This document shows positions 52,988 through 62,048 of a DNA stretch of 64,000 nt, piece by piece. The notes below the pieces were generated by a model that was not told where the DNA came from, did no database searches, and saw nothing but the letters and a program-made list of their open reading frames with translations. The position numbers were made by a program, and so were the translations under genes. Each line of letters starts with the position of its first letter. Position 1 is the first letter of the stretch. The DNA is from Albimonas sp963816545 (GTDB taxonomy: Bacteria; Pseudomonadota; Alphaproteobacteria; Rhodobacterales; Rhodobacteraceae): NCBI GenBank assembly GCA_963816545.1, contig CAWFLE010000005.1, positions 62,001 to 126,000 on the forward strand. The letters are read 5' to 3'.

Positions 52988-53998
52988 ATGCTGACCTACA
53001 CAATCCGCCGGCTCTTGTTCGCGATCCCCGCGCTGCTGGCGATCAGCTTCATCATCTTCGCGATCCTGGACCTCGCTCCCTCGGACCCGACCGCCTCGCT
53101 CCCCCTCACCATCCCGCCCGAGGTCCGCCAGCAGATCCGCGAATCCCTCGGCCTCGGAGAGCCCTTCGCCATCCGCTACCTCAAGTGGCTCGACCAGTTC
53201 TTCGTCAACGAGCCCCTGAACCTCCTCGAACAATGGACCGGCTGGACCTTCGGCGACGGAGACCGCATGCGCGTCCTCTCCTGGCAGACCCGCTCGCCGG
53301 TGGTGGACCTGATCGCCCAGCGCATGCCCCAGACGCTGTGGGTGGTGGGCATGTCCTACGTGGTGGGCATAATCATCGCGATCCCGATCGGCGTGATCTC
53401 CGCCTACCGCCAGTATTCGTGGTTCGACCAGTTCGGCACGCTGTTCTCGATGGTCGGCTTCTCGATCCCCACCTTCTTCACCGGGCTCCTGTTCATCGTG
53501 ATCTTCTCGGTCACGCTGGGCTGGCTGCCGTCCATCTACGACACCACGCTGGAGGTCACCGACTGGTCCTCCTTCTGGGCGCAGGTCCGCCAGATGATCA
53601 TGCCGACCATGGTGCTCGGCCTCTACAACGCCGCCCAGATCAGCCGCTTCATGCGCGCTTCGATGCTCGACAACCTCAACCAGGACTACGTGCGCACCGC
53701 CCGCGCCAAGGGCATGACGGAACGCGTGGTGGTCCTCGTCCACGTCCTGCGCAACTCCCTGATCCCGGTGGTCACGGTCCTCGCGCTCGGCGTCCCCCAG
53801 ATCTTCGGCGGCGCCATCATCACCGAGCAGATCTTCCGCGTGAACGGCCTCGGCCAGCTCCTGATCGGCGCCATCGAGGGCGGCGACATCCCCACCGTCC
53901 AGACCCTGACCTTCATCTTCGCCGTGCTGATCGTGCTCTTCAACCTGATCGCGGACCTGCTCTACGGCGTGCTCGACCCGAGGATCCGCTATGACTGA
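52988..53998 (+). CDS. ABC importer permease 1 (OppB/DppB-like)
   Basis: A 336-residue inner-membrane protein with six predicted helices. The N-terminus YTIRRLLFAIPALLAISFII and the LGLGEPFAIRYLKWLDQFF loop are typical of DppB. The EAA-type coupling motif is seen in DYVRTARAKGMTERVVVLVH. It ends GVLDPRIRYD, as in the family. It overlaps the next permease gene by 8 bp. Confidence 0.93.
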   Translation: MLTYTIRRLLFAIPALLAISFIIFAILDLAPSDPTASLPLTIPPEVRQQIRESLGLGEPFAIRYLKWLDQFFVNEPLNLLEQWTGWTFGDGDRMRVLSWQTRSPVVDLIAQRMPQTLWVVGMSYVVGIIIAIPIGVISAYRQYSWFDQFGTLFSMVGFSIPTFFTGLLFIVIFSVTLGWLPSIYDTTLEVTDWSSFWAQVRQMIMPTMVLGLYNAAQISRFMRASMLDNLNQDYVRTARAKGMTERVVVLVHVLRNSLIPVVTVLALGVPQIFGGAIITEQIFRVNGLGQLLIGAIEGGDIPTVQTLTFIFAVLIVLFNLIADLLYGVLDPRIRYD

Positions 53999-54950
53999 CG
54001 CGCGCACGGAAGGCGTGGACTACGCCCCCGCCGGCGCGACCCCCGCCGGCATCCAGCCCGTGACCATGCCCCGCCACCGCTCCATGTGGGGCGACGTGTG
54101 GCGGCAGTTCTCCACCCATCGCGGGGCCATGGTGGGCATGGCGGTCTTCGTCTTCATCATCCTGCTGGTGCTGATCGGCCCTTACATCCACGGCGTGGAC
54201 CCCCAGAAGCTCGACATCCGGGCCAAGAACCTGACGGCCACCTGGGACCACCCGCTCGGCACAGACAATCTCGGGCGCGACATGCTCGCCCAGATCATCG
54301 CGGGGGGGCGGGTCAGCCTCGCGGTCGGCGTGACCGCCATGCTGCTGTCGCTGATCCTCGGGACCGTCATCGGCGTTCTCGCGGGCTACTTCCGCCGGCT
54401 CGACGGGCCGCTGATGCGCTTCACGGACCTGTTCCTCGCGCTCCCCCTCCTGCCGCTCCTGCTCGTCATCATCATGCTGTTTCGCGATACGCTCCGCGCC
54501 TCCTTCGGACCCGAGAGCGGCATCTTCATCCTGATCGTCTTCGTGATCGGCATCACCTCGTGGATGCAGACGGCGCGCATCGTGCGCGGCGACGTGCTTG
54601 CGCTGAAGGAGCGGGAGTTCGTCCTCGCCGCCCGCTCCATCGGCGCGCCGTCGCTCAAGATCATCGGCCGGCACGTCCTGCCCAACGTGCTCTCGCCGAT
54701 CATGGTGTCCGCGACGCTGGGCGTCGCCAACGCCATCATCACCGAAAGCGCGCTCAGCTTCCTCGGCCTCGGCTTCCCGTCGGACTTCCCCACCTGGGGC
54801 CGCCTCCTCTACGACGGGGCGAACTTCATGACGCTGACGCCGGACCGGGTGATCTGGCCGGGCCTCGCCATCTCGCTCACGGTGCTTTCGGTGAACTACA
54901 TCGGCGACGGCCTGCGCGACGCGCTCGACCCCCGCATCCGCGGCCGCTGA
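53991..54950 (+). CDS. ABC importer permease 2 (OppC/DppC-like)
   Basis: A 319-residue permease. N-terminal cytoplasmic stretch with WRQFSTHRGAMVGMAVFVFI, then HPLGTDNLGRDMLAQIIAGG, the family hallmark, and the coupling motif in FVLAARSIGAPSLKIIGRHV. It ends DGLRDALDPRIRGR. It forms the channel with permease 1. It is the last gene before a strong hairpin. Confidence 0.93.
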   Translation: MTDARTEGVDYAPAGATPAGIQPVTMPRHRSMWGDVWRQFSTHRGAMVGMAVFVFIILLVLIGPYIHGVDPQKLDIRAKNLTATWDHPLGTDNLGRDMLAQIIAGGRVSLAVGVTAMLLSLILGTVIGVLAGYFRRLDGPLMRFTDLFLALPLLPLLLVIIMLFRDTLRASFGPESGIFILIVFVIGITSWMQTARIVRGDVLALKEREFVLAARSIGAPSLKIIGRHVLPNVLSPIMVSATLGVANAIITESALSFLGLGFPSDFPTWGRLLYDGANFMTLTPDRVIWPGLAISLTVLSVNYIGDGLRDALDPRIRGR

Positions 54951-55015
54951 GCGGCTCGCCCGCCCCGGGGCCACGGCCGCCCGGCTCCCTGCCGCAGCCC
55001 CACCCGATACGAGAA

Positions 55016-55041
55016 AACCCCGCGGCCTGCGCCGCGGGGTT
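55016..55041. terminator. Terminator between the ABC importer and the cold-shock gene
   Basis: AACCCCGCGGC-ctgc-GCCGCGGGGTT is a perfect 11-bp stem. On the minus strand it is followed by TTC after the TT of the stem, so it works best for the cold-shock gene, but its place between convergent genes suits both. Confidence 0.75.
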
Positions 55042-55082
55042 CCCGATCTTCCTGAAATCCGTGGCCCGGAGGGGCCGCGAAA

Positions 55083-55289
55083 TCAGAGGTAGCTGAGGTT
55101 CTCGGCCGAGGAGCGCCCGTCGCGCCCGCTCTGCTCCTCATACTGCACCTTCTGCCCGTCGGCGGGGGCGCTGAGGCCCGCACGCTCGACGGCGGAGATG
55201 TGCAGGAAGACGTCCTTGCCGCCCTGGTCCAACTCGATGAAGCCGAAACCCTTGGTGGCGTTGAACCATTTCACGGTGCCAGTGGCCAT
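55083..55289 (-). CDS. Cold-shock protein (CspA family)
   Basis: A 68-residue single cold-shock domain with both RNA-binding motifs: KGFGFI and DVFLHI (GTVKWFNATKGFGFIELDQ, GGKDVFLHISAVERAGL). It binds single-stranded RNA and prevents secondary structure. GGAG lies upstream of the ATG. A promoter about 110 bp upstream predicts a long leader, a feature of thermoregulated csp genes. Confidence 0.95.
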   Translation of the reverse strand: MATGTVKWFNATKGFGFIELDQGGKDVFLHISAVERAGLSAPADGQKVQYEEQSGRDGRSSAENLSYL

Positions 55290-55408
55290 GTCCGTATCTC
55301 CTGTAGCGCCGCGCGCGGAAGGCCGCGGCTGTGGCTGTTCGGTCTGATGGAAGGGAACCGGCAGCCTCGGGAGACAGTCAGAACTCAGCTCAAAGCGATA
55401 GCATGGGT

Positions 55409-55437
55409 TATATACGCCGGCCGGGGCGGGAACGCAA
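55409..55437 (-). promoter_or_regulatory. Candidate promoter for the cold-shock gene
   Basis: On the minus strand TTGCGT (55437-55432) and TATATA (55414-55409) are separated by exactly 17 bp, and the region is locally AT-rich. It would give a leader of roughly 110 nt before the csp ATG. Confidence 0.6.
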
Positions 55438-55612
55438 CAAGCGGGGGACCGAAAACGGAGAAAAAACCTCCGCCGTTAGTCTTCCGTTAAGGGAATCTCG
55501 CCCAAGCTCTTGAAAATAAACGACATCACCAAAAGCAATACCCGAACGCAAGCGCATCATACGCAAGCGCCGGTTTCGCAGCGAAACGCTGCGAAACGCG
55601 TCTCGCGCGCTC
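55438..55612. other. Spacer between csp and tesB
   Basis: No gene seen. The part near 55500-55560 is unusually AT-rich for this genome. A perfect hairpin occupies 55573-55597. Confidence 0.5.
55573..55597 (-). terminator. Perfect hairpin after tesB
   Basis: GTTTCGCAGCG-aaa-CGCTGCGAAAC, an 11-bp perfect stem 16 bp past the tesB stop on the minus strand. It has no T tract; a terminator role is inferred from position. Confidence 0.5.
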
Positions 55613-56495
55613 TCAGCCCTTCTTCCGCAGCGGCCGCATCAGCCCTTCCTGCGCGACCGAGGCCACCAGAACTCCGTCCCGCGTATAGACCGACCCGCGG
55701 TTGAAGCTCCGCGCCCCGCCCCCGAAGGGGCTGTCCATGGCATAGAGCACCCAGTCGTCGAACTTCACCGGCCGGTGGAACCACATGGCATGGTCGAGGC
55801 TCGCTTGCATCACGTCCCCCGTCCGCCAGGTGACGCCATGCCGCCGGACGCCCGAGCTCAGCAGGTTCATGTCCGACGCATAGGCCAGCAGGCACTGATG
55901 CACCGCCGGGGTCTCGTCGATCTCGCGCGACACCCGCATCCAGGCCTGGTTCACGTCCGGCATGGCCGAGGGATTCAGCAGGTCCACCGGCGCCACCTCG
56001 CGGATGTCGATGGCGTGCTCGTGGTCGGGGCCGGCGTAGCGGGCGTCTCCGGTCTCCTCCACCAGCCTGCGGCGGCGGTCGGCGCGGGTCTCCAGCCCCT
56101 CGGGCTCGGCGCCGGGCGGCGGGCATGTCGTGCTGGTGCTCCCAGCTCCCCTCCTCGATGTGGAACGAGGCCGCGAGATTGAAGATCTGGCGCCCGTGCT
56201 GGACCGCGATCACCCGCCGCGTGGCGAAGCTGCCGCCGTCCCGCGCCCGGTCCACCTCGTAGATCACGGGGATCGAGGGGTCTCCGGGCCGGATGAAATA
56301 GGCGTGGAGGGAATGGCAGGCCCGCCCCTCCACCGTCCGGTAGGCCGCCATCAGCGCCTGCGCGATGACCTGCCCGCCGTAGATCCGGGGCATCACGCCC
56401 TCGCCGCCGGACTGGCCGCGGAAGAGGTTCAGCTCCAGCCGTTCGACGTCGAGCATGTTCAGCAGGTCGGACACCGGATCGGTCGCGTCGGCCAC
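55613..56495 (-). pseudogene. tesB: Acyl-CoA thioesterase II, frameshifted
   Basis: A double hot-dog thioesterase that cleaves acyl-CoA. The N-terminal half (RLELNLFRGQSGGEGVMPRI, YGGQVIAQALMAAYRTVEGR, HSLHAYFIRPGDPSIPVIYE) is in one frame to HQHDMP. The C-terminal half (DIREVAPVDLLNPSAMPDVN, YASDMNLLSSGVRRHGV, SLDHAMWFHRPVKFDDWVLY) is in another. One extra base in the GGG at 56121-56123 (CCC after the ATG codon on the coding strand) explains it; removal gives MPPPGAEPEGLETRADRRR. The active-site Asp, Ser/Thr and Gln regions are all intact, so this may be an error. Confidence 0.85.
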
Positions 56496-56650
56496 GGGGG
56501 CTCCTCTCTGGGGCTGGTGACGGGAGGGTCCATCTAACCGGCGCGGAAGCGGCTGGCAACGGCGGCCCGGCGGTTGACAAGCGCGGGGCGGGGCCGCCTG
56601 ACTGGCCCGTCGCCGCCCGGCCGGGGGCGCAGAGGGGCGGGGCCTCCGGG

Positions 56651-57598
56651 ATGCTGGAAATCGTGGCGGTCACGCTGCCGTATTTCGCGCTGATCTCCTG
56701 CGGGTGGATCGCGCGGTGGCGGAGCGTGCTGGGCCCCGAGGCGCCGAAGATCCTCAACGCCTTCGTGCTGTTCTTCGCCCTGCCGGCGCTGCTGATCCGG
56801 GCGGTGGCGAACCTGCCGCTGGACGAGGTCCTGCGCCCGGGCTTCCTCGCGGCCTGGGGGGCGGTGTCGGTGGCGCTCTACGCCTCGACGTGGCTCGCCT
56901 CCCGGTTCCTGTTCCGCCAGCCGGGCAGGGGAGCGACCGTCCACGCCGCCGCCGTGGCGCATGGCAACGTGGGCTATCTCGGGATCAGCCTGGTGGTGAG
57001 CCTGCTGGGCCCGGAGGCGGCCGCGCCGGTCGCCATGGCGATCATCTTCGACATGCTGGTGCTGATGCCCGCCACCATCGCGCTGGCGGAGATCCACTCC
57101 CCCCGCGGAGGCGGCGGCGCCGACGCCCGCCGGATCGTCCGCGCCGCCGCCGCCAACCCCTTCGTGCTCGCCATCGGCGCGGGGCTGCTGCTCAGCGCCT
57201 CGGGCATCGACCTGCCGCGGGTGGCGGACGATTTCATGAAGCTGCTTGGGCAGGCGGCGGTGCCCGCGGCGCTCTTCGCCATCGGGGCCACGCTCTACGG
57301 CCAGCCCATGCGCGCGGCGGTGGGGGAGATCGGGGCGCTGAGCTTCGGGAAGCTGGTCCTGCACCCCGTCCTGATCCTGCTGGTCGCGACCCGGCCCGAA
57401 TTCGGCCTCGGGCCCGAGGCGATCGTGGCCGCCGTCCTGCTCGCCGCCCTGCCGGTGGCGAACAACGTCTTCGTGGTCGCGACCCGCTACGACGAGCGGC
57501 CGGGGCGGATCTCGGGGACCATCTTCGCCTCCACCTGCCTCGCCATCGCGAGCTTCAACGCCTGGGCCTGGTGGATGATCGACGCGGGCGCCCCCTGA
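56651..57598 (+). CDS. AEC-family (auxin efflux carrier-like) transporter
   Basis: 315 residues, about ten membrane helices in two inverted repeats. It begins LEIVAVTLPYFALISCGWIA and has NAFVLFFALPALLIRAVANL and AVAHGNVGYLGISLVVSLLG. The C-terminal half has LGQAAVPAALFAIGATLYGQ and AALPVANNVFVVATRYDE. Members export or import small organic acids such as malate; the substrate is unknown here. It is divergent from tesB. Confidence 0.9.
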   Translation: MLEIVAVTLPYFALISCGWIARWRSVLGPEAPKILNAFVLFFALPALLIRAVANLPLDEVLRPGFLAAWGAVSVALYASTWLASRFLFRQPGRGATVHAAAVAHGNVGYLGISLVVSLLGPEAAAPVAMAIIFDMLVLMPATIALAEIHSPRGGGGADARRIVRAAAANPFVLAIGAGLLLSASGIDLPRVADDFMKLLGQAAVPAALFAIGATLYGQPMRAAVGEIGALSFGKLVLHPVLILLVATRPEFGLGPEAIVAAVLLAALPVANNVFVVATRYDERPGRISGTIFASTCLAIASFNAWAWWMIDAGAP

Positions 57599-57617
57599 CG
57601 CCCGCGCCGGGAGCGGG

Positions 57618-58388
57618 TCAGCCCTCGCGGCGGACGAACTCCATGCCCACCAGCTCCTGACACCCCTTGCGGCTGCCCGTGAGGCGGAAGCCGCCGTCGA
57701 TGGGCTTGGCCGTGCAGGTCATGGGGAAGGTCGCGCGGCCGATGTCGCCGGTGGCGTCGTTCAGGATCAGGCGCGCGCCCTCCACCGAGTAGTCGCCCGT
57801 GACCGTCCGCTTCATGTCCGTGCGGCTCATCTTGAAGCGGCCGTCCTCGCGGAAATCGGCGATGAAGGGACCGGCCTTGTATCGGCCGGGTTCGACCAGC
57901 GGATCGAAGGACAGATCCTTCGCGGGATGGCTGCTCGCGCTCGGAACGTCGCCGGAGGCGGCGCGGGCCTCGTCCTGCGCCTGCCGTTCGCCGCGGGCCT
58001 GCATGAGCCCGAGGAGGTAGCCCCGGTCGAACAGCTCGCGACCGATGCGTTCCACATCCGCCGGGTCGATGGACCGGCCGGAGGCGCCCTGCGCGTCCGT
58101 GACGCCCTGCTCGTAGCCGCGGCGGTAGAGCTCCAGCGCGAGGGAGCGGCTCGGGTCCTGTTCGCCGGCGTCGGACCGGCGGCTCTCGGAGCGTCGGGAC
58201 GTCCGTTCGTCGTCCGAGCGCCGGGAACGGTCCGCGGGCGCGGGCATCAGAATGTAGCGCTGGCCCTGCGAGGCGGAGTCGTCGGCGCCCTGGGGCACGA
58301 GGATGAAGCCCTGCGCGGCGGCGGGCGAGCCCATGAGCGCGGCGGCGCCGAAGGCGCAGCCGAGAAGGGCGGCGGACGCTTTGAGCAT
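57618..58388 (-). CDS. Secreted protein of unknown function with Arg/Ser/Asp-rich linker
   Basis: 256 residues. A signal peptide (LKASAALLGCAFGAAALMGS, cleaved near AAAQ) is followed by GFILVPQGADDSASQGQRYI, a very charged stretch rich in Arg, Ser and Asp (PADRSRRSDDERTSRRSESR), a helical segment (LALELYRRGYEQGVTDAQGA) and a C-terminal beta-rich domain (GPFIADFREDGRFKMSRTDM, CTAKPIDGGFRLTGSRKGCQ) with two Cys that could form a disulfide. GGAGG precedes the ATG at 58388, which decides the start over an ATG 12 bp upstream. No family recognised. Confidence 0.75.
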   Translation of the reverse strand: MLKASAALLGCAFGAAALMGSPAAAQGFILVPQGADDSASQGQRYILMPAPADRSRRSDDERTSRRSESRRSDAGEQDPSRSLALELYRRGYEQGVTDAQGASGRSIDPADVERIGRELFDRGYLLGLMQARGERQAQDEARAASGDVPSASSHPAKDLSFDPLVEPGRYKAGPFIADFREDGRFKMSRTDMKRTVTGDYSVEGARLILNDATGDIGRATFPMTCTAKPIDGGFRLTGSRKGCQELVGMEFVRREG

Positions 58389-58582
58389 GTCGGCCTCCAT
58401 GTTCGAGTTGCGGCGAGACTTGGGCAACGGCGCCCGGCCTGCATCGGTTCCTCGAAAGCTGACGCGGCGTCGTCCAGCGGGAGGCGCTTCCGCCCAAAGA
58501 GATGGCGCGCCGCGCACTGCCGGGAACCCTCGTCGTCCCGCGGCCATTGTCCTGTCGGTTTCACGGCGACACGGAGGCGGAA

Positions 58583-59317
58583 ATGATCCCGGATTGGCTG
58601 CACGTCCTCGCGATGGTCTCGCTGGCGCTCTCGGCGGCCTGCGCGTTGATCATCCTCACCGACGTCGTCAGGGATCCGCAGCACATGGGCGTGATGAACG
58701 TGGTCTGGCCGGTGACGGCGCTGTTCGGAAGCGTGCTGGCGCTGGCGGGGTACTACGGCTACGGCAAGCTCGCCTCCCGGAGCCGGGTGCAGCCGGCCAT
58801 GGAGCGGGGGGAGCCGATGCCGAACAAGGCGAAGACCCCGTTCTGGGCGATGGTGGGCAAGGGCGCGTCCCATTGCGGAAGCGGCTGCACGCTGGGGGAC
58901 ATCTGCGCCGAGTGGCTGGCGTTCCTCGTGCCCGCGGTGGCGGTCTGGCTGGGCTGGCAGAGCATATTTCCCGAGAAGATCTTCGCGGTGTGGGTGCTGG
59001 ACTTCATCCTCGCCTTCGGCTTCGGCGTGGCGTTCCAGTATTTCACCATCAAGCCGATGCGCGGCCTCTCGCCGGGGCGTGGGTTGATCCAGGCGGTGAA
59101 GGCGGACGCGCTGTCGCTCACGGCGTGGCAGTTCGGGATGTACGGGTTCATGGCGCTCGCCCACTTCTGGATCTTCGCGACGCTGCTGGGCGTGAGGCTG
59201 GAGGTCGCGAGCGTCGAGTTCTGGTTCATGATGCAGATCGCGATGCTCTGCGGGTTCGCGACGTCCTACCCGGTGAACTGGTGGCTGATCCGCAAGGGCG
59301 TGAAGGAGAAGATGTGA
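58583..59317 (+). CDS. DUF4396 multi-pass membrane protein
   Basis: 244 residues with about six membrane helices (LHVLAMVSLALSAACALIIL, MNVVWPVTALFGSVLALAGY). A conserved GASHCGSGCTLGDICAEWL segment precedes the second half, followed by IKPMRGLSPGRGLIQAVKAD and a helical C-terminus ending SYPVNWWLIRKGVKEKM. The His-Cys-x3-Cys cluster suggests metal or heme handling, and DUF4396 proteins are often near copper functions, but the function is not established. GGAGGCGG precedes the ATG. Confidence 0.82.
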   Translation: MIPDWLHVLAMVSLALSAACALIILTDVVRDPQHMGVMNVVWPVTALFGSVLALAGYYGYGKLASRSRVQPAMERGEPMPNKAKTPFWAMVGKGASHCGSGCTLGDICAEWLAFLVPAVAVWLGWQSIFPEKIFAVWVLDFILAFGFGVAFQYFTIKPMRGLSPGRGLIQAVKADALSLTAWQFGMYGFMALAHFWIFATLLGVRLEVASVEFWFMMQIAMLCGFATSYPVNWWLIRKGVKEKM

Positions 59318-59492
59318 GCGGGGTCCCCGGGAAAGCCTGCGACGCGGACGGGGCTTGGAGGGGGCGCGGGGCGGGGCCCGGCGCCGCGCCGCCCTCAGCC
59401 AAGAAATGCTTCGATAACTTTGGGTGAAGTGGCCTCCTGCCAGTTCCGTGGACGCGAAGATAATTTCGTCACCACGTATCTGGAGAGCGGAC

Positions 59493-59940
59493 ATGGCGGG
59501 ACGAACGTTCAATCTGGAGTTCAGGATCGAGGCGGTGAAGCTGGTGACGGAGCGGAGCGTATCGGTCCCGCAGGCGAGCCGGGACCTTGATCCGGCGGAG
59601 AGCGTCTTGCGGCGCTGGACACGGGAAGCTGCGGCGGCGGCGAACCCCGCCTTCCCCGGCCACGGCCAGCAACGTGCCGAGCTGGCCGGGCTCGCAGCCC
59701 TGAAGAATGAGGTTCCAAGTTCAGGGCGGGCTGTGTCCCAGGTGGTGGTGTAGGAGGCCGCCAGCGTCACCCCCGGCCGCGCGAGCTTCTTCTCTTCGCT
59801 GAAGACCGAGCGCACGGCCCGCATGGTCTACCGCACCCGCGACGAGGCCCGCGCCGACGCGTTCGACTACATCGAGCGCTTCTACAATTCTGGAGGCGTC
59901 ATTCGAAGCTGGGCTATCTCAGATGGCGTTCGAGGAACGG
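59493..59940 (+). pseudogene. Internally deleted IS3-family element (orfA 5' part and orfB 3' part)
   Basis: The first part encodes AGRTFNLEFRIEAVKLVTER and SVPQASRDLDPAESVLRRWT up to LAGLAALKNEV, an IS3 orfA. Then an IS256 end interrupts (59732 onward). After it, ASFFSSLKTERTARMVYRTR and DEARADAFDYIERFYN is the very end of the matching orfB, followed out of frame by remains of the usual HSKLGYLSPMAFEERAM. The middle of the element, including the DDE core, is gone. It was probably lost in a deletion started by the IS256. Confidence 0.78.
59732..59760. mobile_element. Solo IS256 terminal repeat
   Basis: GGCTGTGTCCCAGGTGGTGG followed by TGTAGGAGGC is the same as the left end of the two IS256 copies (4418-5806 and 27936-29335), without the transposase gene or other end. 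It marks a former IS256 insertion. Confidence 0.85.
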
Positions 59941-59944
59941 GCCA

Positions 59945-60742
59945 TGCAGGCGGTGGTGGACGCGCTGGCCGCGCAGGCGCAAGGCGCCGAAGCTCGTCAG
60001 GATGCGGCCGCGGTCAGGCTTGCGGCGGCGGAGCTGGGCGTGATGCTGGATCGTACCGAGGCCGCGCGCTCCGAGGGGGCCCGACAGGCGGCTTTCGCGG
60101 AGGAGAAGCTGGAGGCCCTGCGGCGGGAGCATGCGGGCCTCGCTGGGGAGCTTGAAGCCAAGCGGACGGCGATCCTGTCGGAAGCGTCCACGGTGTTTCG
60201 CCGGGCGCGATTCGAAGCCATCTCTCCGGCCGAGGGCGTGGTGTGGGGAGAGCCGCCGCCCGCGGGACGGACAGTGCTTCCGGGAGATGCGCTGGTCGAG
60301 GTGCTGGAATGCGGCGCCCGAATTCGTGGAGGCTTTCGTGGACGAAGGTCTCGCCGCCTCGGTGGCGCCGGGGACGGAGGCGATGGTCCGGATCCGCGGT
60401 CGGTCCGAGCCCATCGCCGGGCGCGTGGTCCGCGTGCGGGGCGCGGCGGTGGAGTCGACGGAGACGCGGCTTGCCGCAAGGCCGACGGGGGACGCGGTAG
60501 GCCGGCTGAGCGTGGCGGTGGAACTGCCCGAGGCGGCCTTCGCCGGAACGGATGCCGGGCGCTACTGCCATCTGGGCGTGCCGGCCGAGGTTCGCTTCCC
60601 GCGCCGGCTGCCTGCGGCGGTGCGGGTGGCGGTGACCTCGATCCAGGCGCTGGCCGATCTGGGCAGTGCGGCCGGGCAGGCGGCGGCGGATCTCGGCGAG
60701 GCGCTGTCGAGGGCGCTGGAGGCCCAGGCGGCGCGGTCGTGA
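59945..60742 (+). pseudogene. HlyD-type adaptor of an exopolysaccharide secretion system (BgsB-like), truncated and frameshifted
   Basis: A periplasmic adaptor missing its N-terminal membrane anchor: the frame enters directly from IS3 remnant sequence. It has a coiled coil (AAAVRLAAAELGVMLDRTEA, FAEEKLEALRREHAGLAGEL) and a lipoyl-like part (ISPAEGVVWGEPPPAGRTVL, PGDALVEVLECG). After one extra base near 60315 it continues in another frame: PEFVEAFVDEGLAASVAPGT, EAMVRIRGRSEPIAGRVVRV, and a C-terminal helix. The stop overlaps the glycosyltransferase GTG by 4 bp. This gene order (adaptor, then GT2) is that of bgsB-bgsA, the mixed-linkage beta-glucan locus of Sinorhizobium. Confidence 0.72.
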
Positions 60743-61950
60743 TCGGAGAGCACTGGATACCCCTGCTCGCGTTGGGCTTCGGCTGGATGCTGCTGACGCC
60801 GGAGGCGTCGGGGCGGCGGTGGGTGCGGGCCGCGCCCTTGGCGTTCGCGGCGGCGTTCGTCGGGAAGTATCTTCATTGGCGGCTGATGGACACGGTCCTG
60901 CCGGCGGAGGGATGGACCGCGCATGCGATCTTCATCTGGACCGTCTTCCTGCTGGAGGCGATCTCGTGGGCGAGCGCGGGGATCCTGTTCCTGCAGCTTG
61001 GCCGGCGGACCGACAGGTCGGCGGACGCGGACGGGCACGAGGCGCGGTTGCGCGCGACCGCGCCCTGGGCTCTGCCGGTCGTGGACGTCCTGGTCTGCAC
61101 CTACGATGAGGATCGTTCGGTGCTGGAGCGAACGGTCCTCGGGGCGCTGGCGCTGGACTGGCCGCGCGACCGGCTGCGGGTTCACGTGCTGGATGACGGG
61201 CGCCGGGAGTGGTTGCAGGACTGGTGCGCCCCGCGCGGAGCGGCATGGGTCACGCGGCCGGACAACAGGCATGCCAAGGCCGGGAACCTGGACCACGCCT
61301 TCGGCTTGACCTCGGGCGAGTTCATCCTCGTGCTCGACGCCGACTTCGTCCCGCGCAGGGACATGCTGTACCGGATGATGGGCTTTTTCCAGGAGCCGGG
61401 AATTGGCATCGTCCAGGCCCCGCACAGCTTCTTCAACTACGACCCTATGCAGGCCAATCTCGGGCTCAGGGGAGCGATGCCGAACGACCAGAGGTTCTTC
61501 TTCGGCGACGTCATGCCGGGGCGGGACGGCTGGGACTGCGCGTTCTGTTGCGGCTCGAACGGCATCATCCGCCGCGCGGCGCTGGAGGATTGCGGCGGCG
61601 CGATGCCGACCGAATGCGTGACCGAGGATATGCTGCTGACGCTGGTCATGCTGCGGCGGGGGTGGATCACGCGCTATCTGAACGAGCGGCTGGCGGTCGG
61701 CCTCGCGCCCGAGAGCCTCGCCGCCTTCTTCGTTCAACGGGCGCGATGGGCGCGCGGGGCGATGCAGATGGTCTTCCTGCGGGACGGACCGCTAGGGCCT
61801 GGCCTCACGCCGCTTCAAAGGCTGATGTTCCTGCCCATCCATTGGCCGAGCCAGACCATCGGCCGAATCCTCTCGCTGGGGCTGCCCGCCTGCTACCTGC
61901 TGACGGGGGTGCTGCCCATGACCTCGGTCAGCTTCGAGGATGTGGTGGGC
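60739..61950 (+). pseudogene. Cellulose-synthase-like GT2 glycosyltransferase (BgsA-like), C-terminus lost
   Basis: The first ~404 residues of a processive membrane glycosyltransferase. Two or more N-terminal helices (WIPLLALGFGWMLL, AIFIWTVFLLEAISWASAGI) are followed by the GT domain: VDVLVCTYDED, HVLDDGRREWLQDWC, the DxD motif FILVLDADFVPRRDML, CCGSNGIIRRAALEDCGG, TECVTEDMLLTLVML and QRARWARGAMQMVF. All D, DxD, TED and QxxRW residues are present. Translation runs to a stop at 62064 but, after about 61950, the sequence is IS630-derived, so the C-terminal helices (and any c-di-GMP-binding tail) are missing. GTG start. Confidence 0.78.
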
Positions 61951-62048
61951 GTTCAACCGCCGCGTCTGCCGCGCGTCCCGGCTCGCCTTGGCCAGCGTCC
62001 TCAGATCGTCCGCCCCGTAGTCCGCCCGCAGTGCGATCGCTGCTTCCA
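61950..62048 (-). pseudogene. 5' fragment of an IS630-family transposase
   Basis: The minus strand from the ATG at 62048 (GGAGG upstream) encodes MEAAIALRADYGADDLRTLA, then KASRDARQTRRL, the N-terminus of IS630-type transposases, then becomes the glycosyltransferase antisense. It lies 20 bp from the end of the IS66-type element. Confidence 0.7.

Noticed and set aside
50612..54007. Very long open frame (over 1100 codons) on the minus strand across the ABC importer genes
   Set aside because: It is antisense to well-recognised ABC genes and spacers; long stop-free antisense frames are expected at this GC content, and the translation is low-complexity.
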